This document shows, piece after piece, positions 35,260 to 46,068 of a stretch of DNA of 64,000 nt (its first letter is position 1; every line of letters starts with the position of its first letter). The notes under the pieces are model-generated. The model searched no databases. It worked only from the letters and a program-made list of their open reading frames with translations, and was not told the DNA's origin. Source of the stretch: Dama dama (Eukaryota; Chordata; Mammalia; Artiodactyla; Cervidae). The stretch is from the NCBI RefSeq assembly GCF_033118175.1, contig NC_083712.1:9310956-9374955 (forward strand), in the 5' to 3' direction. A program made the position numbers and the translations under genes.

Positions 35260-35926
35260 CATTTCAGTTCAGTTGCTCAGTCGTGTCTGACTCTTTGCGA
35301 CCTCCTGGACTACAGTATGTCACGTTTCCCTATCCATCACCGACACTCAGAGCATGCTCAAATGCATGTCCATTGAGTCAGTGATGCCATCCAACCATTT
35401 CATCCTCTGTCATCAATTTCTCCCCCTGCCTTCAATCTTTCCCAGCATTAGGGTATTTTCCAATGAGTCAGTTCTTCACATCAGATCACCAAAGTATTGA
35501 AGCTTCAGCTTCAACGTCAGTCCTTCCAGTGAATATTCAGGACTGATTTCCTTTAGGATTGACTGGTTTCATCTCCTTGCAGTCCAAGGGACTCTCAAGA
35601 GTCTTCTCCAACACCACAGTTCAAAAGAATCAATTCTTCAGTGTTCAGCTTTCTTTATAGTCCAACTCTCACATCCATACACAACTACTGGAAAAACCAT
35701 AGCTTTGACTAGACGGACCTTTGTCAGCAAAGTTATGTCTCTGCTTTTAAATATGTTGTCTAGATTGGTCATAGCTTTTCTTCCAAGGAGCAAGCATCTT
35801 TAATTTCATGGCTGCAGTTACCACCTGCAGTGATTTTAGAGCCCAAGAAAATAAAATCTGTCGCTGTTTCCATTGTTTCCCCATCTATTTGCCATGAAGT
35901 GATGGGACCAGATGCCATGACTTTTT
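35260..35926 (-). mobile_element. BovB segment 1 of 3 (3' end)
   Basis: Plus strand reads ttcagttcagttgctcagtc, the reverse complement of the BovB 3' end, through the VPWTARR-equivalent codons to the I-M-A-S-G-P region. Interrupted at 35926 by a short L1 tail. Many stops; no long frame remains. Confidence 0.9.
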
Positions 35927-36070
35927 TCTTCTTCTTTTTTTTTTTTCATTTATTTTTATTAGTTGGAGGCTAATTACTTTACAATATTGTAGTGGTTTTT
36001 GCCATACATTGACATGAATCAGCCATGGATTTACATGTGTTCCCCATCCCGATCCCCCCTCCCGCCTCCT
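35927..36070 (-). mobile_element. Short L1-BT tail inserted in BovB
   Basis: T-rich start, ttattagttggaggctaatt, then cccatcccgatcccccctcc. About 140 bases of L1 3' end. The BovB words on either side (gatgccatgacttttt and gatgggatttttga) are similar, consistent with a diverged target-site duplication. Confidence 0.85.
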
Positions 36071-36093
36071 GGATGGGATTTTTGATTTTTCAA

Positions 36094-36174
36094 TGTTGAG
36101 TTCTAAGCCAACTTTTTCACTGTTGAGTTTTAAGCCAGCCTTTTCACTGTTGAGTTCTAAGCCAGTTTTTTCAC
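36094..36174 (-). repeat. Three tandem 27-bp units inside BovB coding sequence
   Basis: Units 36094-36120, 36121-36147 and 36148-36174 each read tgttgagttntaagccan then nnttttcac. They encode three 9-residue repeats of type E-K-x-G-L-x-L-N-S/I. The other BovB copies here (about 32817-32850 and 63015-63050) have one unit. The expansion keeps frame. Confidence 0.9.
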
Positions 36175-37369
36175 TCTCGTCTTTCACTTTCATCAAGAGG
36201 CTCTTTAGTTCTTCTTCACTTTCTGCCATGAGTGGTGTCATCTGCATATCTGAGGTTATTGATATTTCTCCCAGCTATCTTGATTCCAGCTTGTGCATCA
36301 TCCAGCCCAGCATTTCGCATGACGTATTTTGTATAGAAGTTAAATAAGCAGGGTGACAATATACAGTCTTGCCATACTCCTTTCCCAATTTGGAACCAGT
36401 CCGTTGTTCCATGTCCTGTTCTAACTGTTGTTTCTTGACCTGCATACAGATTTCTCAGGAGACAGGTCAGGTTGTCTGGTATTCCAATCTCTTGAAGAAT
36501 TTTTCAGTTTGTTGTGATCCACACAGTCAAAATCTTTGGCATAGTCAATAAAGCAGAAGTAGATGTTTTTCTGGAACTCTCTTGCTTTTTCCATGATCCA
36601 ACGGATGTTGGTAATTTGATCTCTAGTTCCTCTGCCTTTCCTAAATCCAGTTTGAACATCTGAAAATTCTTGGTTCATGCATGTTGAAGCCTGGCTTGGA
36701 GAATGTTGAGCATTACTTTGCTAGCCTGTGAGATGAGTGCAATTGTGCAGTAGTTTGAACATTCTTTGGTATTGCCTTTCTTTGGGATTGGAATGAAAAT
36801 TGACCTTTCCCAGTTCTGTGGACACTGCTGAATTTTCCAAATTTGTTGACATATTCAGTGCAGCACTTTCACAGAATCATCTTTTAGGATTTGAAATAGC
36901 TCAGCTGTAATTTCATCACCTCCACTAGCTTTGTTTGTGGTGATGCTTCCTAAGGCCCACTTGACTTCAGACTCCAGCATGTCTGACTCTAGGTTAGTGA
37001 TCACACCATCGTGGTTATCTGGGTCAAGACCTTTTTTGTATAGTTTTTCTGTGTATTCTTTGCACCTCTTCCTAATATCTTCTGCTTCTGTTAGGTCCAT
37101 ACTGTTTCTGTCCTTTATTATGCTCATCTCTGCATGAATGTTCCCTTGGTAGCTCTAATTTTTTTTTAAAGAGATCTCTAGTCTTTCCCATTCTATTGTT
37201 TCCCTCTATTTCTTTGCATTGGTCACTTAGGAAGGATTTCTTATCTCTCTTTGCTATTCTTTGGAATAGCAGATGGGCGTATCTTTACTTTCCTCTTTTG
37301 CCTTTAGTTTCTCTTCTTTTCTCAGCTATTTGTAAGGCCTCAGATAACCATTTTGCCTTTCTTCTCCTT

Positions 37370-37381
37370 GGGGATAGTCTT
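37370..37381. repeat. Left target-site duplication of full-length L1
   Basis: ggggatagtctt, repeated exactly at 44893-44904; both lie in continuous BovB sequence. Confidence 0.95.
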
Positions 37382-37754
37382 TTTTTTTTTTTTCACTTTT
37401 TTTTTTTTCACTTTTTTTTTTTTTTTAAGTTGGAGGCCAATCACTTCACAACATTTCAGTGGGTTTTGTCATACATTGATATGAATCAGCCATGGATTTA
37501 CACGTATTCCCCATCCCGATCCCCACTCCCACCTCCCTCTCCACCCGATTCCCCTGGGTCCTCCCAGTGCACCAGGCTGGAGCACTTGTCTCATGCATCC
37601 CACCTGGGCTGGTGATCTGTTTCACCATAGATAGTATACATGCTATTCTTTTGAAATATCCCACCCTCACATTCTCCCACAGAGTTCAAAAGTCTGTTCT
37701 GTATTTCTGTGTCTCTTTTTCTGTTTTGCATATAGGGTTATTGTTACCATCTTT
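37382..37754 (-). repeat. 3'UTR and poly-A tail of full-length L1
   Basis: T-runs at 37382-37393, 37398-37409 and 37414-37427 are separated by cac, so the tail carries two gtg interruptions. The pyrimidine-rich 3'UTR on the plus strand contains cccatcccgatccccact. It ends at the ORF2 stop. Confidence 0.9.
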
Positions 37755-40700
37755 CTAAATTCCATATATATGTGTTAGTATGCTGTAATGTTCTTTATCT
37801 TTCTGGCTTACTTCACTCTGTATAAGGGGCTCCAGCTTCATGCATCTCATTAGGACTGGTTCAAATGAATTCTTTTTAATGGCTGAGTAATATTCCATGG
37901 TGTATATGTACCACAGCTTCCTTATCCATTCATCTGCTGATGGGCATCTAGGTTGCTTCCATGTCCTGGCTATTATAAACAGTGCTGCAATGAACATTGG
38001 GGTGCACGTGTCTCTTTCAGATCTGGTTTCCTCAGTGTGTATGCCCAGAAGTGGGATTGCTGGGTCATATGGCAGTTCTATTTCCAGTTTTTTAAGAAAT
38101 CTCCACACTGTTCTCCATAGCGGCTGTACTAGTTTGCATTCCCACCAACAGTGTAAGAGGGTTCCCTTTTCTCCACACCCTCTCCAGCATTTATTGCTTG
38201 TAGACTTTTGGATAGCAGCCATCCTGACTGGCGTGTAATGGTACCTCATTGTGGTTTTGATTTGTATTTCTCTGATAATGAGTGATGTTGAGCATCTTTT
38301 CATGTGTTTGTTAGCCATCTGTATGTCTTCTTTGGAGAAATGTCTGTTTAGTTCTTTGGCCCATTTTTTGATTGGGTCATTTATTTTTCTGGAATTGAGC
38401 TTCAGGAGTTGCTTGTATATTTTTGAGATTAATCCTTTGTCTGTTGCTTCATTTGCTATTATTTTCTCCCAATCTGAGGGCTGTCTTTTCAGCTTGCTTA
38501 TAGTTTCCTTTGTAGTGCAAAAGCTTTTAAGTTTCATTAGGTCCCATTTGTTTAGTTTTGCTTTTATTTCCAATATTCTGGGAGGTGGGTCATAGAAGAT
38601 CTTGCTGTGATTTATGTCAGAGAGTGTTTTGCCTATGTTCTCCTCTAGGAGTTTTATAGTTTCTGGTCTTACATTTAGATCTTTAATCCATTTTGAGTTT
38701 ATTTTTGTGTATGGTGTTAGAAAGTGTTCTAGTTTCATTCTTTTACAAGTGGTTGACCAGTTTTCCCAGCACCACTTGTTAAAGAGGTTGTCTTTTTTCC
38801 ATTGTATATCCTTGCCTCCTTTGTCGAAGATAAGGTGTCCATAGGTTCGTGGATTTATCTCTGGGCTTTCTATTCTGTTCCATTGATCTATATTTCTGTC
38901 TTTGTGCCAGTACCATACTGTCTTGATGACTGTGGCTTTGTAGTAGAGTCTGAAGTCAGGCAGGTTGATTCCTCCAGTTCCATTCTTCTTTCTCAAGATT
39001 ACTTTGGCTATTCGAGGTTTTTTGTATTTCCATACAAATTGTGAAATTATTTGTTCTAGTTCTGTGAAAAATACCATTGGTAGCTTGATAGGGATTGCAT
39101 TGAATCTATAGACTGCTTTGGGTAGAATAGCCATTTTGACAATATTGATTCTTCCAATCCATGAACACGGTATGTTTCTCCATCTGTTTGTGTCCTCTTT
39201 GATTTCTTTCATCAGTGTTTTATAGTTTTCTATGTATAGGTCTTTTGTTTCTTTAGGTAGATACACTCCTAAGTATTTTATTCTTTTTGTTGCAATGGTG
39301 AATGGTATTGTTTCCCTAATTTCTCTTTCTGTTTTTCAATTGTTAGTATATAGGAATGCAAGGGATTTTTGTGTGTTAATTTTATATCCTGCAACTCTAC
39401 TATATTCATTGATTAGCTCTAGTAATTTTCTGGTAGAGTCTTTAGGGTTTTCTATGTAGAGGATCATGTCATGTGCAAACAGTGAGAGTTTCACTTCTTC
39501 TTTTCCTATCTGGATTCCTTTTACTTCTTTTTCTGCTCTGATTGCTGTGGCCAAAACTTCCAACACTATGTTGAATAGTAGTGGTGAGAGTGGGCACCCT
39601 TGTCTTGTTCCTGATTTCAGGGGAAATGCTTTCAATTTTTCACCATTGAGGGTGATGCTTGCTGTGGGTTTGTCATATATAGCTTTTATTATGTTGAGGT
39701 ATGTTCCTTCTATTCCTGCTTTTTGGAGAGTTTTAATCATAAATGAGTGTTGAATTTTGTCAAAGGCTTTCTCTGCATCTATTGAGATAATCGTATGGTT
39801 TTAACTTTCAATTTGTTAATGTGGTGTATTACATTGATTGATTTGCGGATATTGAAGAATCCTTGCATTCCTGGGATAAGGCCCACTTGGTCGTGGTGTA
39901 TGATTTTTTAAAATATGTTGTTGGATTCTGTTTGCTAGAATTTTGTTAAGGATTTTTGCATCTATGTTCATCAGTGATATTGGCCTGTAGTTTTCTTTTT
40001 TTGTGGCATCTTTGTCTGGTTTTGGAATTAGGGTGATGGTGGCCCTATAGAATGAGTTTGGAAGCTTACCTTCATCTGCAATTTTCTGGAAGAGTTTGAG
40101 TAAGATAGGTGTTAGCTCTTCTCTAAATTTTTGGTAGAATTCAGCTGTGAAGCCATCTGGTCCCGGGCTTTTGTTTGCTGGAAGATTTTTGATTACAGTT
40201 TCGATTTCCTTGCTTGTGATGGGTCTGTTAAGATCTTCTATTTCTTCCTGGTTCAGTTTTGGAAAGTTATACTTTTCTAAGAATGTGTCCATTTCTTCCA
40301 AGTTGTCCATTTTATTGGCATAGAGCTGCTGGTAGTAGTCTCTTATGATCCTTTGTATTTCAGTGTTGTCTGTTGTGATCTCTCCATTTTCATTTCTAAT
40401 TTTGTTAATTTGGTTTTTCTCTCTTTGTTTCTTAATGAGTCTTGCTAATGGTTTGTCAATTTTGTTTATTTTTTCAAAAAACCAGCTTTTAGCTTTGTTG
40501 ATTTTTGCTATGGTCTCTTTAGTTTCTTTTGCATTTATTTCTGCCCTGATTTTTAAGATTTCTTTCCTTCTGCTAACTCTGGGGTTCTTCATTTCTTCCT
40601 TCTCTAATTGCTTTAGGTGTAGAGTTAGGTTATTTATTTGGTTTTTTTCTTGTTTCTTCATGTAAGCCTGTAATGCTATGAACCTTCCCCTTAGCACTGC

Positions 40701-41575
40701 TTTTACAGTGTCCCATAGGTTTTGGGTTGTTGTGTTTTCATTTTCATTCATTTCTATACATATTTTGATTTCTTTTTTGATTTCTTCTATGATTTGTTGG
40801 TTATTCAGAAGCGTGTTATTTAGCTTCCATATGTTTGAAGTTTTAACAATTTTTTTTCCTGTAATTGAGATCTAATCTTACTGCACTGTGGTCAGAAAAG
40901 ATGACTGGAATGATTTCAATTTTTTTTGAATTTTCCAAGACCAGATTTATGGCCCAGGATGTGATCTATTCTGGAGAAGGTTCCGTGTGCACTTGAGAAA
41001 AAGGTGAAGTTGATTGTTTTGGGGTGAAATGTCCTATAGATATCAATTAGGTCTAGCTGGTCCATTGTGTCATTTAAGGTTTGTGTTTCCTTGTTAATTT
41101 TCTGTTTAGTTGATCTATCCATAGTTGTGAGTGGGGTATTAAAGTCTCCCACTATTATTGTGTTACTATTAATTTCGTCTTTCATACTCGTTAGTGTTTG
41201 CCGCACATATTGTGGTGTTCCTATGTTGGGTGCATATATATTTATAATTGTTATATTTTCTTCTTTGATTGATCCTTTGATCATTATGTAGTGTCCTTCT
41301 TTTTCTCTTTTCACATCCTTTATTTGAAAGTCTTTTTTATCTGATATGAATATTGCGACTCCTGCTTTCTTTTGGTCTCCGTTTGCGTGAAATATTTTTT
41401 TCCAGCCCTTCACTTTTAGTCTGTATGTGTCTCTTGTTTTGAGGTGGGTCTCTTGTAGACAGCATATATAGGGGTCTTGTTTTTGTATCCATTCAGCCAA
41501 TCTTTGTCTTTTGGTTGGGGCATTCAACCCATTTACATTTAGGGTAATTATTGATAGATGTGGTCCTGTTGCCAT
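37755..41575 (-). pseudogene. L1 ORF2 pseudogene (endonuclease/reverse transcriptase)
   Basis: Starts at ATG 41575 with the endonuclease: S-I-I-T-L-N-V-N-G-L-N, C-C-L-Q-E-T-H and G-D-F-N-T-P-L are all present. Breaks, compared with the copy at 52 kb: one extra A in an A-run (40920-40927), one extra T near 40852, one extra T near 39909, one lost A near 39800, and a local TGA near 39335. Readable pieces are 41575-40916, 40751-39816, 39740-39336 and 39266-37755. The reverse transcriptase motif C reads F-A-H-D at 39468-39479 in place of F-A-D-D, losing a catalytic aspartate. The last 503 codons are open and include the Cys/His cluster (C-x3-C-x7-H-x4-C) and the H-I-Y-G-I end. Non-functional for both reasons. 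Confidence 0.95.
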
Positions 41576-41626
41576 TTACTTTGTTGTTTTGGGTTCACGT
41601 TTATACAACCTTTCTGCATTTCCTGT

Positions 41627-42553
41627 CTAGAGAAGATCCTTTAGCATTTGTTGAAGAGCTGGTTTGGTGGTGCTGAATTCTCTCAGCTTTTGCTTATCTG
41701 TAAACCTTTTGAATTCTCCTTCATATCTGAATGAGATCCTTGCTGGATACAGTAATCTAGGTTGTAGGTTATTCTCTTTCATTACTTTCAGTACGTCCTG
41801 CCATTCCCTTCTGGCCTGGAGGGTTTCTATTGATAGATCAGCTGTTATCCTTATGGGAATCCCTTTGTGTGTTATTTGTTGTTTTTCCCTTGCTGCTTTT
41901 AATATTTGTTCTTTGTGTTTGATCTTTGTTAATTTGATTAATATGTGTCTTGGGGTGTTTTGCCTTGGGTTTATCCTGTTTGGGACTCTCTGGGTTTCTT
42001 GGACTTGGGTGGCTATTTCCTTCCCCATTTTAGGGAAGTTTTCAGCTATTATCTCCTCGAGTATTTTCTCATGGCCTTTCTTTTTGTCTTCTTCTTCTGG
42101 GATTCCTATGATTCGAATGTTGGGGCGTTTCACAGTGTCCCAGAGGTCCCTGAGGTTGTCCTCATTTCTTTTGATCCTTTTTTCTTTTTTCCTCTCTGCT
42201 TCATTTATTTCCACCATTTTATCTTCTACCTCACTTATCCTATCTTCTGCCTCCGTTATTCTACTCTTGTTTCCCTCCAAAGTGTTTTTGATCTCATTCA
42301 TTGCATTATTCACTTTTAATTGACTCTTTTTTATTTCTTCTAGGTCTTTATTAAACAGTTCTTGAATCTTTTCAATCTTTGTTTCCAGGCTATTTATCTG
42401 TAACTCCATTTTGTTTTCAAGATTTTGGATCATTTTTATTATCATTATTCTAAACTCTTTTTCAGGTAGATTCCCTATCTCCTCCTCTTTTGTTTGACTT
42501 GGTGGGCATTTTTCATGTTCCTTTACCTGTTGGGTATTTCTTTGCCTTTTCAT
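41627..42553 (-). CDS. L1 ORF1 protein, complete open frame (308 aa)
   Basis: The complete ORF1 of the full-length L1, from M-K-R-Q-R-N to L-Q-Q-M-L-K-D-L-L. It would form a trimeric RNA-binding chaperone that coats L1 RNA in cytoplasmic particles. Visible layout: charged N-terminus (1-40), Glu/Lys-rich heptad-like coiled coil (about 40-135), RNA-recognition motif opening with N-I-R-I-I-G-I-P (145-152) and reaching about 235, and the C-terminal domain (about 240-308) with A-R-R-E-W-Q-D. The length fits mammalian L1 ORF1 proteins (about 300-370 residues). ORF2 begins 51 bases after its stop, the usual dicistronic spacing. The start is the first ATG after the long 5'UTR. No stop or frameshift is seen, unlike its neighbour ORF2. 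Expression is unknown and such copies are normally silenced. Confidence 0.9.
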   Translation of the reverse strand: MKRQRNTQQVKEHEKCPPSQTKEEEIGNLPEKEFRIMIIKMIQNLENKMELQINSLETKIEKIQELFNKDLEEIKKSQLKVNNAMNEIKNTLEGNKSRITEAEDRISEVEDKMVEINEAERKKEKRIKRNEDNLRDLWDTVKRPNIRIIGIPEEEDKKKGHEKILEEIIAENFPKMGKEIATQVQETQRVPNRINPRQNTPRHILIKLTKIKHKEQILKAAREKQQITHKGIPIRITADLSIETLQARREWQDVLKVMKENNLQPRLLYPARISFRYEGEFKRFTDKQKLREFSTTKPALQQMLKDLL

Positions 42554-44892
42554 CTTGTTTAGATTGCTGTATCTGGAGTGGGCTTTCTGTATTCTGGAGG
42601 TCTGTGGTTCCTTTTTGTTGTGGAGGATTAACCCAGTGGGTGGGGTTAGACGATTGGCTTGTCAAGATTCCCTGGTTAGGGAAGCTTGCGTCAGTGTTCT
42701 GGTGCGTGGAACTTGATTTCTTCTCTTTGGAGAGCAATGGAGTGCCCAGTAATGAGTTTTGAGATGGGTCTATGTGTTAGGTGTGACCTTGGGCAGCCTG
42801 TATGTTGATGTTCAGGGCTATGTTCCTGCATTGCTGGAGAATTTGCATGGTATGTCTTGCTCTAAAACTTATTGGCTCTTGGCTGGTGGTTGGTTTCAGT
42901 GTAGGTATGAAGGCTTTTGGACAGTCACTTATTACTTAAAGTTCCATGTAGTCAGGAGTTTTCTGGTGTTCTCAGGTTTTGGGCTTAAGTCTCCTGCCTC
43001 TGGATTTCAGTTTTATTCTTCCTGTAGTCTCAGGACTTCTCCAACTATACAGCACTGATAAGAAAACTTCTAGGTTAATGGCTAAAAGATTCTCCCCCCT
43101 TAGGGACACCCAGAGAGGTTCACAGAGTTACATGAAGAAGAGGAGAGGGAGGAGGGAGATAGAGATGAGCAGGAGGAGAAAAAGGGGGACTCAAGAGGAG
43201 AGAGACAGATCTACGCAGCTGTCTGTTCCCAGAGTGTTCTCCGTAGCCCAGTCACCTACAAAGATTCACAGAATTGGATTGGGAAGAGAAGGGGAAAGGA
43301 GGAAATAGAGGTGTTCTGAGGTAGAAAATAGAGAGTCAAGATTGGGAGAGATTAATCTTCGTTTTAAAAATAGGGCTTCTCTTCTTTTTTTTTTTTTTGT
43401 AAGGTTATAGTGTATTGAAAATGAAAATTAAGGAGTAGTAGAGGAGTACTAGAGGACTTTAAAAGAAATAAGAGAAAAAGAAAAATAGAAAATAGAAGAG
43501 AAAAAGGAAAGAAAAAAAGAAGAAAAAAGAAAAAAAAAAGAAAGGAAAAAAAAGAAAAAAAAATTTTTTTTCCCCCTAATTAAAAAATCGTAAAAGTCTA
43601 TGGAAATGAAAGTTAAGGAGTAATGGGGGAGTAATAAGGGATTTTAAAGGACAATAAAAGAGAAAAAATAAAAAAGAAAAAATTAAAAAAAGAAAAAGAA
43701 AAAAAAAAAGAGAGAAAAAAGTAAAATTATATCTAGGAGTTTCTCTGGAGCTGTTGCGGTCAGTGTGGGATCGGCTCAGTTTCAGATAGCTCCTCGTTCC
43801 AGCTTACGCTTCTCGATATCTACAGGCCCCTACCGGTGTAGTCAATGTTTCCTAGAGGGATTTTAATCTGTTGCACCAGTCCCTTCTGAAGCCATTCCCT
43901 TTGTTTATTTGGCTTCTGTTTGCCGGTCTCTTCAGAGCCTCATTTCCGCCCTGACACAGGCGGGCGGAGGTGGACTCTTATTCAGGTAGCTAGTTCCGTC
44001 GCTCTGCGGGGAGGGGCTTGCGCTGCAGGGAGAGGCTGGCGCTGTGGGGACAGGCTTGCGCCGCGGGGATGGGCTGGGGCTGCCGGGAGGGGCTGACGCT
44101 GCTTTCTCAGTCTGCGCTGCTCAGGCTCCCGTCTGTTCTATATGGAGCACGCCCCGCGCTGCGCGAGGTTCCAGCCCTCGGGTGTTCCACAAAAGCGCAG
44201 AACGAAAAGCTTCGCCTGCTCTCTGTGCCTTCCCCGTCAGAGCAGTCCAGGCAGCCAGGGGCTTGGTGGGCGCACTCTCCCCAGGTGTGGCACGCCCACT
44301 CCCTTCCGCGGACCCAGTCTCAGTTTCCGTTGGCGCCAGTCGGGTGCCTGCGCCTTCTGCCCTCCGCGTCCCCAGCCCCAGTCCCCGCCCGTGCCGGTCG
44401 GGTGCCTGCGCCCTGTGTCTCGCCGCGACCTTCCCCTCCCCCCTGCCTCCTGCCTCCGGCAGGGCTGGGCCCGACCGCAGCCTGCGAGCTCCTCTCTGGA
44501 CTCTCTCGGTCTCCTTGTTCTGCAAACGGCCGGCCGGGCCGGTTAATTTACTCTCTCTCTTCTGGTCTCCCACAGTTCAAGTTGGCAACTCACAGAAGCT
44601 CCCTCCGATTGTCCTCAGGGCACTCAGGCCCGGACCCTACCCCAAGCAATGCCGCCTAAGACTTCCCGGGACGGATCTCCGTCCTTAGCTCTTTTGTCTC
44701 ACTCTTTATCTTTTATATTTTGTCCTACCTCCTTTCGAAGACAATGGGCTGCTTTTCTGGGCGCCTGATGACCTCAGCTAGCGATCAGAAGTTGTTTTGC
44801 AAAGTTTGCTCTGCGTTCAGTTATTCTTTTGATGAATTTGTAGGAGAGAAAGTGGTCTCCCCGTCCTACTCCTCCGCCATCTTGGCTCCTCC
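42554..44892 (-). promoter_or_regulatory. L1 5'UTR with internal promoter region
   Basis: The 2.3 kb upstream of ORF1. From the 5' end (44892) inward: a YY1-type caagatggcgg (44875-44885 on the minus strand), a CpG-rich block (about 43740-44700), a purine-rich block on the plus strand (43330-43735; aaagaaaaag runs), and a less biased part next to ORF1. By analogy with other mammalian L1s, transcription starts at or near the first base and CpG methylation silences the region. Overlapping open frames on both strands at 44018-44688 are best explained by high G+C. Confidence 0.75.
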
Positions 44893-44904
44893 GGGGATAG
44901 TCTT
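44893..44904. repeat. Right target-site duplication of full-length L1
   Basis: ggggatagtctt, identical to 37370-37381. BovB resumes immediately with gatcactgcc. Confidence 0.95.
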
Positions 44905-45727
44905 GATCACTGCCTTTTATACAATGTCATGGACCTCCATCTATAGTTCTTCAGGCACTCTGTCTATCAAGTCTAATTCCTTGAATCTATTTGTCTCTTG
45001 TACTGTATGAATGTAAGGGATTTGATTTAGGTCATACCTGAATGGTCTAGTGGTTTCCCCCACTTTCTTCAATTTAAATCAGAATTTTTCAATAAGTAGT
45101 TCATGATCTGAGCCACAGTCAGCTCTCAGTCTTGTTTTTGCAGACTGTATAGAGCTGCTCCATCTTTGTCTGCCAAGAATACAATCAATCTGATTTTGGT
45201 ATTTACCAGCTGATGAGGTCCATGTGTAGAGTCTTCTCTTGTGTTGTTGGAAGAGGGTGTTTGCTATGACCAGTGCATTCTCTCGGCAAAACTCTGTTAG
45301 CCTTTGCCTTGCTTCATTTTGTACTCCGAGACCAAACTTGTCTATTACTCTAGGTATCTCTTGACCTCCTGCTTTGATTTCCAGTTCCCTATGATGAAAA
45401 GGACATCTTTTTTTTTTGGTGTTAGTTCTAGAAGGTCTTGTAGGTCTTCCTAGAACCGTTCAACTTCAGCATCTTCGGTGTTAGTGGTTGGGACATAGAC
45501 TTGGATTACTATGATATTGAGTGGTTTGCCTTGGAAACTAACAGAAATCATTCTGTCATTTTTGAGATTGCACCCAAGTACTGCATTTTGGACTCTCTTG
45601 TTGACTATGAGGGCTACTTCATTTTGTCTAGGGTATTCTTACCCACAGTAGTAGATATAATGGTCATCTGAGTTAAATTCACCCATTCCAGTCCATTTTA
45701 GTTCACTGATTCCTAAAATGTCAATGT
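44893..45727 (-). mobile_element. BovB segment 3 of 3 (endonuclease)
   Basis: Continues the split BovB on the minus strand with the apurinic-type endonuclease region. Plus-strand text includes cattctctcggcaaaactct, ttggattactatgatattg and ggtcatctgagttaaattc; these match the endonuclease in the 61.2-kb copy where they overlap. Frames are broken. The 5' break is near 45727. Removing the L1s restores one BovB of about 2.8 kb, itself 5'-truncated. Confidence 0.9.
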
Positions 45728-45736
45728 CAGCTTGCT
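45728..45736. repeat. Possible target-site duplication of split BovB (right)
   Basis: cagcttgct, matching 35251-35259. Short, and BovB itself begins similarly here, so tentative. Confidence 0.45.
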
Positions 45737-46057
45737 ACCATGTCCCCTTCCCCTGCTAGAGCCCATATAGATCTGGAGGGCAGGGAGTGATCACTGATTG
45801 AACAAAATGAATTAATGAGTGAAGCATTCATGTCTGCACTGGATGCCCTGTTTCCATACCAAGTACACCTGACTGGACACAAAGCCAAGGAAACAGGACA
45901 GTGTTCTCACCTGAGTGCAGCAAATTTGAGACTTTTTTTTAGTCTTGCCATCGAAGTTATGCTGTTTATTCAGTATCTTCCCTAGGTCAAGCATACTTAC
46001 TTTAACTCTTTCTTTGTAGGTTTTAGGTTTTATCCTCTAGATGTTTTAGACAGAAAT
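45737..46057. other. No gene recognised
   Basis: Unique-looking sequence between BovB and the Bov-A2 SINE. Confidence 0.45.
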
Positions 46058-46068
46058 GTGGAAATTAT

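Larger units (their letters stand above)
36071..37381 (-). mobile_element. BovB segment 2 of 3 (reverse transcriptase)
   Basis: RT core on the minus strand. Frame 37127-36855 carries the conserved N-K-A-S-G-G-D-E-I-T block; frame 36678-36421 carries G-F-R-K-G-R-G-T-R-D and motif A as F-I-D-Y-A-K-D-F-D, with an A-to-D change. Y-A-D-D survives at 36237-36248, but a deletion just after it shifts the frame. A 27-bp in-frame triplication follows (36094-36174). The segment ends at the exact duplication created by the L1 at 37382. Confidence 0.9.
37382..44892 (-). mobile_element. Full-length L1-BT inserted in BovB
   Basis: A 7.5-kb minus-strand L1 with every part: poly-A tail (T-runs 37382-37428), 3'UTR, ORF2, a 51-bp inter-ORF gap, ORF1, and a 2.3-kb 5'UTR ending with ccgccatcttggctcctcc (44874-44892). 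That end equals an ggaggagccaagatggcgg start, with a YY1-type site as at the start of other mammalian L1s. An exact 12-bp duplication flanks it. ORF1 is open; ORF2 has several small indels and a changed catalytic residue, so it is not autonomous. Confidence 0.97.

Noticed and set aside
41664..42323. Plus-strand 219-codon open frame
   Set aside because: It is the antisense shadow of the L1 ORF1 on the minus strand; its composition follows the ORF1 codons.
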